DNA of 64,000 bases from Prillingera fragicola (lineage: Eukaryota > Basidiomycota > Tremellomycetes > Trichosporonales > Trichosporonaceae). The stretch's first letter is position 1; each line of letters begins with the position of its first letter. Location: NCBI GenBank assembly GCA_002335605.1, contig BEDY01000005.1, positions 310,001 through 374,000 on the forward strand, in the 5' to 3' direction. Both the position numbers and the translations under genes were made by a program. Of this stretch, positions 11,169-21,310 are shown one piece after another. The notes below the pieces were generated by a model that ran no database searches, was not told the origin of the DNA, and was given only the letters and a program-made list of their open reading frames with translations.

Positions 11169-14100
11169 ATGCAGCGCGACCGCGATGAGCGTGATCGCGA
11201 CCGCTTCCCTCCGCCCCTCGAACGCCCCCTTCATCGATCATCATCATTCCTACATGGCCTTCCTCCGCCTATCCCAGCGAGCCCGCGGGGCTACTATCCT
11301 TCGTCGCCCAACGTGCGGGATGTTCGAGACATGCCAGGGAGCAGCGGAGGAGGCCTAACTGATCCACAAGGTTGGAGTAGCTCGACCAATGGCGCCGGGA
11401 TGTCGCCCTCAGTCGCCGCATCCCCGCCAGTCGGAGGTGGGCAGGGAGACCATCGGCCATCGTCCAGCAGGCGCTGGAGCCCGTCAAGGTCTGGCATGTC
11501 GCCCCGCTTCAGCGACAGGCTGCCCTCTCTGTCTGATTATACTCCTGGTCTCAACACTGCGCAGCTAAAGCAGCATCCATGGGAGAGCGGAGCACCTCCG
11601 TCCACTGCATCGTACACCAAGTCCGGTGACCCTCCGTTCCGTACACCGGGCGCAAAAGACTCTGCGGCCAACCCTGCGGACCTCTCACACGAATCCTCAA
11701 CCTCGGGATCGACACCCAACGCCTTTCCCTCGTCGAGCGCAAGCATGCGTACCTCTAACGGCGGCAGCAAGCATGCCAATGGAGGCGACACACCGTCAAG
11801 TGAGCCGCCCAAGAAGAAGAAGAGGGCAGGCATTCTCTTGCGCCGAGTGTGCGAAGCGCAAGCAGAAATGCAATCGCGAGACACCTTGCCAGCACTGCCA
11901 GAGTCGGAACGTTCCTCATCTGTGTGTTCCTAGTGCACGGATGGGTTCGCCGCCTCCTCGACCTAAACCCAAGACGGAAACGAGTGAGGCGGTGATCACT
12001 CGGGGAGGAAAGGCAACTGATGATCGGCCGACAACGGCTACCGCCGCCACTTCAATCACCATGAGTACTCGTGTGGCAAAACTCGAGAAGATTGTGAATG
12101 CTGTGCTCAGCAAGGTTCCCAACGTTGACTCCGAGGTCCTCGAGGAATGGCGACAGCGTAAGTAACTTGGCATGGGCAGCACTGACAGGCAGTTCATCCC
12201 GGAACTTCTCCTACTCCTCAGCGTCCTTCACTGTCCACGCAGCAAGGCGATTCCAACTCGACGTTGTCCATTCAGTCTACGCAGTCGAATGATGAGACTT
12301 GGGTTGGAGGTTTGGATCGTGGCACCAGGTCACGTAATCCACTGCCTCAGAACGATGGACGTAGAGTGTCTGTGCAGCTTGGTCTCAACTACCATGGCAC
12401 TGTTGGTGAACAGCTAGAGAAAGTTGTCGCTGAGGGTGCATCTGCTGCCCTGCACAAGCCTATTGAAGACTTGCCCAGGCGAGAGTGCGCGGAAAAGTTT
12501 GTCAACTTCTTCTTTGAAAAGGTCAATCACGTCAGGTATCCAATCGATCAGCGCCTATTTCGCCGCTCTTTTGAGGCTGTTTATGACTCTGCCGGCGAAA
12601 TCACACCCATCTCGGTGCAAGCTCTTCCGGTCATCTTTGCGGTGTTGGCCATTACGATGCGTCTGGCACCGCCGGACTGGGCTGGCGGCAAGGAGGCAGC
12701 TGAGAAGGAAAGCCTCAAGTTTTTCTGGGGTGCCCAGTTTGGAATAATGGTGTCCACCTCGGTCAATCCGGAGAACCTGCATCTTGTCGAGGCAAGGCTT
12801 TTGGTACGTCTAGACATTTCGTGCTGCGTGAACTAACGAGCAGCTGGGTCTTTACCTTGTGTTAATGCACGAGCGCCGACTGGCCGAGGGGTGGCTCATG
12901 TTCCGCGCGGCCATCAACACTGGCCTGGCTATTGGCTTGCATCGCGATGGCACTCGCCTTCGGCTCGACCCGTACATGACAGAGTATCGCCGCCGCCTCT
13001 GGTCTTACCTTTGCCACGCCGACGCTGTATACTCTTGTCTCCTGGGACGACCCACCATGGTGGACACGATGTATTACGACACACTCCCTCCTAGCAATAA
13101 CAATCTACAAGATTTCCTCAAAGGCGAGGAGTATCACGTTCCCAAGCCTTTGACTGAAACGACGTTCGCAACGTTCCTAATTTTGCGTAGGCGACTCGCT
13201 GGTATAATTGTTCAGATTGTTCGCAACTTTCAGAAGTTGCAGGTTCGCACCCGGTACCATGAAGTTCAAGCCATTCACGCCGAGCTCGTGCGTCTACGCG
13301 ACGACCTGCCTCCCCAGTTACGTCTGGTGGACCCCGACAAGTCGCAGGATCATAAGTACTGGTATCTCCCAGTGCATCGGTTCTACATTCAGACTGAAAT
13401 TCTTCATTTCACTATAATTCTTCACCGCCCGTGGTTCCTGCGTAACATTCGCAGTGATCGCTTTAGCTTGTCGCGCCGAGCCTGTTTCGAAGCGGCAGTG
13501 ACCGACTTTAAAATTGTTTGTACTTGTATTTGGCTAGTTCTCTAACATCCGCAGCGCCAGGCATTCCACAGCGACACGCCAGACTTTTTTGAGACTCTTC
13601 GTGGCGGCTCATTCCGCACGTTTGTAAGTGATGCTGCCATGATTGTTTTATTGGCTTCTCTGACTCTCCAGAACACGGCCATGATTGCTGGAATTGCTTT
13701 GCTTCTGGAGCCCGAGTCTGCGCGCGCCGACGACATGTGGAACATTCTCAACAGCTTTATGGAACATCAGGCAGATGCCAAGGACGACTTCAGCGAGAAG
13801 GAGGCGTCTATCATTTCCATGCTCCACAAACGCGCGGCAGCCTTGTCCAAGGCGTCCTCTCAGTCCTCCATTCCCACACCCAGCCACCCTCTACAGGACA
13901 ATACGTCCTATGAGCGCGGCGGGGACGTGCGGCCCGGTTCTGCGGCCGGCAGCAACCCCACTGCGCCGCCTGCCGTCGTGGACCCGACGCAGGGTCTCCA
14001 GACTCCAGCTTCTGAGAGCTCCGGCAGCCCCGACGATCAGGTTCAAACTCTATTTGACCAGTTCTTGGCTGCCAACTCTGAGTTTGGGCCCAATGGAGCA

Positions 14101-14421
14101 AAGTCGTCGGCTCAGTACAGCGCGGAGTACGCCCATCTGAACAGCGGCTCGTCCTCGCTCGGCATGATGGGCGTTGGGCCTCCTGCTGCCATGGCAACGG
14201 TGACGAACCCCACTGCTAACAACGACGTCGACTCGAAGAACTGGCACAAGCAGCTTGACATCCACCAAGGCGGCCTCCCTGACGCCTTCCCCACACCCAA
14301 GCCCGACTATGCCGACGTCAACACTATTCAGTACTGGACAACGCTCGTCGATGGTGAGTACGAATGCACTGAAACACATGCTAAACCTACAGCCATGTTT
14401 GAACAGAAGGCACTGACCTAG
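11169..14421 (+). CDS. Zn2Cys6 fungal-specific transcription factor (1)
   Basis: Nuclear regulator of about 1008 residues. Exons read: 11169-11799, 11825-12157, 12193-12803, 12844-13515, 13555-13623, 13672-14353 and 14393-14421. The disordered Ser/Pro N-terminus (~210 residues) is followed by a binuclear cluster with Cys at about 216, 219, 226, 232, 235 and 244 (CAECAKRKQKC ... CQHC). A linker and short coiled coil follow (RVAKLEKIVNAVL). The Fungal_trans middle homology domain runs from about 350 to 700 and includes [18 protein letters not shown] and the YRRRLWSYL stretch. The tail is Ser/Pro-rich. The frame changes between the basic run PPKKKKR and the zinc cluster at 11800-11830. Either a 25-nt intron (11800-11824) is removed, or the purine run carries a one-base change. 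The other five introns are 35-48 nt and keep frame. Target genes are unknown. Confidence 0.86.
11800..11824 (+). other. Candidate 25-nt intron or one-base frameshift before the zinc cluster
   Basis: GTGAGC...AGAG. Removing 25 nt joins the Ser-rich N-terminus to QAFSCAEC in frame. Without it the basic run PPKKKKR stays but the zinc cluster is in another frame, as a single inserted base in the AAG run would also explain. Confidence 0.4.
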
Positions 14422-17400
14422 GCTCGGAAACAACGCGTCCACAAATGAGATCAGACGGCGATACGTTTGGCCGTTTTGGCCGTCCAGCGCGTTCCGCTGG
14501 GACGCAATTCTGTCGTTGCATCGCTGAGAGCTGTGAATTTCCCGTCTCGTGATGGGTAGTAGGACGGTGATCAACTGTCTCCCGGAAGTGGATTAGCAGC
14601 AGGGCTCCATGGCCTCGAGAGTGAGTGCGTTTGCAAGCCAACCGCGATACAAGGTCGTCAGTTGGTGATCTGGTGATGTATCATGTGATTTAAAGCCGCA
14701 CCGGCAAGACGACCATCCCGCTGTGATTGCCTGCAAGGTACTAGAGAGGAGCGGCCGCATGAAGTGATGGCGTTTGAGTGGGCGACGGTATAAGACGGGT
14801 GACTGCGCGCAACACACAGTCGTCGGCTTCGTGCCAAGTGCCACTTTTCGTTCCTGTGGCCCGTCGATCCTGTTTGTCAAGGGACGTTATCACCCGCTTG
14901 GTTCCGCCGCGTTTTCCGTAAATCCGTAGATCCCGCTTCTCCGAGATGAAGGGGTGCCACGTTCAGGGTTGATGGTCGGTGATACGGTATTTTGGATTGT
15001 GCCTCAACTGCAGAAGGCCGAGGCAGGGACTGCGTCAACCCAGATCTCCCATCTTGGCATCGTTGTCGCCGTCAGGGTCCCGTCGGCATCTGTCTAACGA
15101 CAGTTAAAGCACAATCGGCTGATCAGACGTCGTTGGAAGGTATGGGGCAGTGCGAGGCCTGCGTAGGGAATCATCCTCTCCGGGGGAGTTTATCACCGTC
15201 AATAGTTTTCTTATCGCTTCAACGATGGGATCGCATCATCCAAAGAACACACAGTGTCGCGGATCATTGTTTAGGATCTGGGGTGATAGTATAGGGGCTT
15301 TGGGGACGGATGCAGATGAAACGACAAGATGGCACGGACTCAAATACGGAATGGATCCAATAAGCCCAGGGTTTAATCCGCGTGAGGCTCAAAGCCTGAT
15401 TCCCTAAGAGAAAAAAACGTATTCTGAGTGCAACCCTTGTACTCGCTATGGATGCCTGCGTGGTATGGCCGGTTTGCACGGACGGCGGAGAAGCAAAGGG
15501 GGCTGAAGCCGTAAAACATTCATTCAGCCTCGGCACCTTAGAACAATAATGGCCGTTTCGAGCTTTGGCCGCTTAGAGTGGGCGAGTGGTGCACGGGCGC
15601 ACGGGAGAAGATCTGCGCTTGGCATGCATCTGACCACAGGCGGCTGTTTTCGGCAACGTATCGCCATGGATGACTCACATTTGTATCGCATCTCCCAGAC
15701 TTGAGTGGCGAGGCAATGGTGGGCTTCGCCGCTTCACCTAGCTGCCTTGAACGCATACGCACTCACTTCTGCGCAGCTTGTCCGCGTCACAGAAGCCAGC
15801 CCATCTGGTTTTTATCTAATCGACTTTATTGGCAATAATTTGGTCCAGATTGGTAACCAAGCATCGTGGTACAAGATGGCTCTGGCCAATCAGCAGATGG
15901 ACGGTAAAATTCCTGGGCCGCCAATCTTCCGAGTTAACGCATGCTGGCGTTTGGCTCCAGCCCTGACTCGTCCCATTACGCATGTCAGTTTGAGTCGTCA
16001 AGTCGCCTCATCGCGACGTCTGCCTCTCATGGTTACAGTACTGTCTAGATTCAGAAGCTGTAGATACAAAGAAGCAAGACCGGCGGGCACGGCAGCATTC
16101 TAAGACAAAAATGGTGCGGAGGATTATCTCTTTTGCCGAGGGGGGACTAAGATTGAGATCTAGTCCTGTAGTCGGCACGGGACAATCCTGCTGTTGGGAA
16201 ACGGGTATGCCACAAACGTCGTCTGGGTTATAGCTTGGACCATGCGAATCTCAACACTAGTTGGCATGATCATTTGCGTTACTGAACCACCACCTGAACG
16301 ACCGATACCTGGGCCCGAATACCGGGTCTGTGCAGGTTGGGATGGCGGGATAGGCGAATACCAGATGGGCGTTTTTTTGGCTCCATGGTCTTGGCTGCAG
16401 ATTACGATTGTACGATTGTGCCACGATTCATCCTCGGTCGGGGAAAAGCCGGAGCCGCGCCACGATGGGGTGGGCAACCGACCCGTTGGCGGTTCAAGCG
16501 GGGGTCTCCTGGTATGCATGCATCAAGGCCAATCTTAATCGGGGGCGACTTGGTTGTGCAGTTGCTGGGTGGTCTGCATGCTTTGGCCATTGCCCAGGTA
16601 TCTTTGCTCAGGGTCTGCGAGGATTCTGGCACTTGCGATGCTTGAATGTCTGATGGACACAGGGCGCTCGAGGCACAGGCCCACGGGCCGATGATGACAA
16701 TGCAGGGCACGATGGGCATTGATGTGCCCGCAATGACCGAGCCTTTTGCCTAGCTGGTCTGCACGGGCGCCATTCTCGGCGAGACCGGTGAGCCAGCTCG
16801 AGCGAGCGCCTGTCTGCCACTAGGTCTGTTCGATGCGTCAGCCAATGAGCCGCCGCGGCTTTTCCTGCAAACGTCGTCTGGGGTGGGGGGTTGTGGATTT
16901 CTCACGCTGTCCCGTTGCAAGCGACAGACCGTTCCCACCCTTCGTCATCCCTTGTCTAATCAATCATCAGTCGAAAAAACACTGCCTCTCCACCAATCTC
17001 TCCATCCACCAGGGCGATCATTTTCCATTTTGGAACAATCCACCCATCCATCCAACCGCTTGCCACCACCTACACCCGGTTCCAACTGCGACCAAGGCTT
17101 CTAATCAATCACCAACCCCCCAGTCTCGATCCCTGCACGGACGGAAGAAACCAAAACCTGGCAAAGTACGTTTTGATAAACCATCGGGTTTTGCCTCTGG
17201 CATTGCCCGCCCCCTCGCCTTCCGCCGCCGCTCCCCCTCTGTTTCCCTTTCTCTCCACCCCTTGCTTTCAGATTCACCTTTGTCGTTATCCATCCATCCA
17301 TCCATCCATCCACCTACCCGTGCATCTCTGCCTAGCATTCCTACTAGACTGCATACCTCTTACTGCCCGTCCACACGACACACGGCACCCCTCCCCCCAC

Positions 17401-17865
17401 AATCACATCGTGGCATTTTCGGGCCCATCCGGGAGATAACGCCGCGTCGTCGCCGCCACCAGCAGGTGCTTCGCCCCAGGCCCACCAACCAACAACCCTT
17501 CCCCTTTCCTTTCCTTTTCTTGCTCCCAACTCGGTAACCGCGTCGTTACCCGCCGTTGCCTCCCATCCATCGCCCTTCGGCTAGTTTTCATTCATCCATC
17601 CTCGTTAGTTATCACCTCTTGTCTACCCGTGCTTGCTGTCATCCAGCAAACGCACGCCACTGTCTCTCAGCAGATCGCCGGCGGTGGCGGAGGACTAAGG
17701 TGTAGAGATCCCTGATTACCTCGGCCCTACAGCGTAATCCGCGTGGGCTACTGCCACTATCAGGACTTTGGCATCCCAATCACATCCCAGAGGCCTCTCA
17801 ATCCAAAACCTTTTTCCTCCACACCATCAACCTCACCATTTGCTGATACGTTGTCCCCAGACGCT
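14422..17865. other. Long non-coding region and leader upstream of the CIR1-like gene
   Basis: 3.4 kb without a recognisable gene. From about 16,950 to 17,860 the + strand is strongly pyrimidine-rich (C/T tracts, CATCC repeats), which looks like a long 5' leader of the downstream GATA gene. Several short upstream frames occur in it. A CCAAT box is present near 16,843. The part from 14,422 to 16,900 shows no motif I can name. Confidence 0.5.
17288..17311 (+). repeat. (ATCC)6 microsatellite in the CIR1 leader
   Basis: Six uninterrupted copies of ATCC lie within the pyrimidine-rich leader upstream of the GATA gene. Confidence 0.95.
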
Positions 17866-20800
17866 ATGCCGCCCGCGCCAACGGCGTCCCCCTTGCAATC
17901 GACGACTGCTCCCACCTCTCCTAACGCAGCAAAACTCTCTCCTCGGGCTTCCGCCTCAGCCCCCCACTCCCCGACGACCACCACTGCACCGCAATCGTTC
18001 AACCGCTTTGCATCACGCATCTCGGACACTCGCGGTTCTCTCGCCGGTCAGCCAGAGGAAGAGGACGAGCTTGAAGACGACGACACCCCAGTCCGTCCCC
18101 CTGCCAACGAGCCCGCCTCTGCTTCGCGTCCCGCAGACCCTATGAGCTCGTGGCGCGCAAAACTCAGCTGGGGAGTCGGCTTTGGTTCGTCCAACGAACG
18201 CGGTGGCGGCGAGGATACTCCAGAGTCGGATGCTCCTTCGCAAGCTCTGGGTGCCACCGGATCTGCTACGAACTCTGCGGCACCCTCGCGCTCGGGATCT
18301 GTCGCGCCAAAGGATGAGGGCGGCGAGTCAAATTCGGATCGCAACACCCCGGTGAACGAGGAGAATGGCGACGGAAGACCCAAACGTCGCGGAAGCCGTC
18401 GTGCCGCTGCACAACAGCAGCAGCCGCAGCATGCTACCAAGAAAAAGGAAGAGGAGGAGGAGGGTCCCGCCAAGAAGAGGAGGTCGCTGGCCCCCAATTC
18501 AACTTCGCCTCCCCCTCGTGCCAATGACTGCCCCCAGCCTGGCACTTGCCCTGGTGACGGTCGCTGCAACGGTGCTGGTGGCAAGGCTGGCTGTGAGGGC
18601 TGCCCCACATACAACAACTCTGTTGCCTCTCAGAAAGCCGCCGCGTCCGCAGATGAGCCCGCTGAGGGTGTTGATCGTCCTGGGGCCAAGTCCGCTTCTG
18701 GCACCGACCGCCCTGCGGGCCGGCCCAGCCCTTGGGGTCTTGGTTTGATGGCAGGTCTCGCGGCGCGGTCGTCTCCCCTTAATGAAGGGCGGTACGGGTC
18801 CAACACGGGTTCCCCTGCCGGAGGCGCCGCGGCGGCATCGTCGACGCAAAAATCGGCCCCATCCACGCCCGGTGAGAACAAGCCTGTCATTGCGGACCAT
18901 GACTCGCCTGATAAACCTCAAGTCGGTGGTACGCCTGCTGGAAACGGACTCGCTGCTACTCCTGTCGGCATGAGCTGCCGTAACTGTGGCACCAGCACAA
19001 CTCCTCTGTGGCGCCGTGACGAGGAAGGCCGCCCCCAGTGCAACGCCTGCGGTCTCTACCACAAGCTTCATGGTGTTCCCCGCCCCGTGGCCATGAAGAA
19101 GACTGTTATCAAGCGCCGTAAGCGTGTTCCGGCTGTTGCGGCCGCCACATCCCCGGCCAGCCGCGCCTCGTCGCAGGGAGCCAGCACCCCTGCTGCAGCG
19201 CAGCCCATGCCTGGCAGCACCCACGGCTACCCCGACGATAAGCGTGCTTACCAGCCCCTCGGTGGCCCGTGGGGTGGGCCCTCGTCTGCTGCCGCCGCTC
19301 GTGAGATGGAGCAGCGCCGCAAGGGAGTGCCTCTGATCATCCCTACCGCCGGACCCGGCCCCGCTCCGAGCCTCGAGCGCAAGAAGCCCTGGTGGATTGA
19401 GGACCGTCGTGAGGACAAGGAGCACGGCCAGGTGAGTGTACAACAAACGACCTTTTGACTTGTTTTCTGACCAAACAGCAGCTTTCGCATCAACTTGCTG
19501 CCGAGACCCTTCTCTCCATTGCACCCCAGACGAAGGTGGCCTCGACTTCGCCCGGCGATGACAAGCCGCCTTCGACCGCGGGATCTGGTCGTTCGGCGTC
19601 TGCCATGGACATTGACAAGGAGGAGCCCCGTGGGATTAAGCGCAAGTCTGACGAGGACGACCGTCTCCCCAGTGCCCACAGCCTGGGTCTTGTTGGTCTG
19701 GCCGGAGAAAAGGAGCGCGAGCGCTCGCGTGAGCGCTATTCGCGCTCGCCTCTTGCCCAGACCACTGACGGTCGTGCCGCCGCCGCCGCCGCTGGCTCGC
19801 ACCCTGCGGGCCACCACGGCTCAGCTGCTCACCCAAGTTCTCATGCTGCCCCCGCGTCGCGCCACTCGGGAGCCCCTCCTGCGTCTGGAAGCTACAACTC
19901 GTCTAGCCCCCGTTACACGATTTACGGCCCCAATCCCCGTGACCCAGGAGGTGTCCTCACGTCGCCATGGTCGAGTATTGGAAACAACCGCTACGGCAAC
20001 TTCTCCTTTGGCCGCCGCGACTTGCAGGCTAACAATGGCTCGACAGGCGGGTCCCCGGCCTCTGCCGCCCCCAAGTCGACTCAATTGTCTCCTCCTCGTC
20101 GCCCGTCGCCTGAGCCTACGGCCGGTTCGCGCTTCTACGCTGGTGCAGGTGCCGGTGCCGGTGCTGCTGCTGCTGCTGCTGGAGGTCTCGGCGGCGCCAA
20201 CTCGGCCGCTCTTTCGTCGTCGACTTATGGTCACTACAGCATGGGCCGCCGCGAGCTCACCGAGCACCGCGAGCAGCTTCGCGAGGGCAAGCGTTGGCTC
20301 GAGGGCATGCTCACCAAGACGGAGAAGCTTTTGTCAATGGTTGAGAACAAGATGGCTCTCGCCACCGACAGCCACGCCTCTGCCCCTACCCCTGCGGCAG
20401 CCGGCGCGGCGTCGCCAGCGACTAGTGCTGCACCTGCTCCTCGCCATGGTACCGACGACTGGGAGTTTGAGGAGCGTGAGAGGAAGAGGCAAGCCGAGTT
20501 TCAGCGCTTGGAGGAGGAGGCTGTACGTGACAGGCAAGAGAAGGAGCGCCGCGACAAGGAGCGTGCAGGGCGTGAGAAGCAGGCCGCCGCTGCTGCTGCC
20601 CAACAGCATGCACGCGAGCGTGAAGAACGTGAGCGCGAGCTCCACAGCAGCCTCTACGACCGCGACAACTTCCGCGGCCGCCCCGGCGCGCCGGCGTCCA
20701 AGGCGGAGGCGGACCGCAACCGCGACCTGCTCATGGCCAACCGTGGCCGCATGACTGCTGCCTCGCCTCCTAACGGAGCATCGTCTCGCCCTGCTGGACT

Positions 20801-21017
20801 CGGCGCCTCGACATCGTCAAATGTGAGCGCGTCAGAGAGGGAGCGGGAGCGCCAGCACGAACGTCCTGGCCACGAGCGCCCTCCGGCGTCGGTCTCGTCG
20901 GGAGCTGGTGCCAAGCCGTGGGAGGCTGAGCAGCACGGCAGTGTACCCCTTCCTCGTCGGGAGGCGGCTGTCGCGCGCCTCGGCCGTGGACTTTGGGCGT
21001 TTGACGCGCGCGGTTAA
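17866..21017 (+). CDS. CIR1: Iron-responsive GATA transcription factor, Cir1/Urbs1/SreA family
   Basis: Predicted regulator of 1034 residues in two exons (17866-19431, 19479-21017; 47-nt intron, phase 0). It has one GATA zinc finger at about residues 371-395 (CRNC, 17-residue loop with TPLWRR, CNACGL), followed by a basic tail ([10 protein letters not shown]). At residues 222-246 it carries the Cys-rich motif C-x5-C-x5-C-x8-C-x2-C. The last four Cys match the CX5CX8CX2C iron-sensing region that defines the siderophore/iron GATA repressors (known family fact). Having one finger plus this region fits the Cryptococcus Cir1 form rather than the two-finger Urbs1/SreA form. In that family the protein controls iron uptake, siderophore and many virulence-related genes. 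The C-terminal half has poly-Ala (GCT repeat near 20,160), a long Glu/Arg coiled coil (about 835-905) and Ser-rich stretches. The start is the first ATG in frame; an upstream exon cannot be excluded. Confidence 0.91.
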
Positions 21018-21310
21018 TTCGTCGTCAAGAGTTTAGGGCGTTGGGATTACTTGATTTCCTCATGATACGAGATTAGCTTGATGTTTGTAGTGGAACGATC
21101 GACGTGAGGTGTATGCACAAGTACCATGTTTCACGAGCAGGAGAGAACGAGCGCAGTCACTAGATTAATGCACCAGATACATGCCAGATGCGCATCGTCT
21201 CGTGCCCAAAAACATATCAAGGTGGGGTGGTGGGGTGTAAACAAGTTCAATCCCCTTCGACTACTCCCTTCTAAGTCGTGCACCTGTGCACGACCTCTCT
21301 CCTCTACTAC
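21018..21310. other. Convergent 3' spacer between CIR1 and BCK1
   Basis: Only 293 bp separate the stop codons of two genes facing each other, so their 3'UTRs probably meet or overlap. No gene or clear terminator structure is seen. Confidence 0.5.

Noticed and set aside
16833..17537. 234-codon + frame upstream of CIR1
   Set aside because: Pro/Ser/His-rich product of the pyrimidine-rich leader; no domain.
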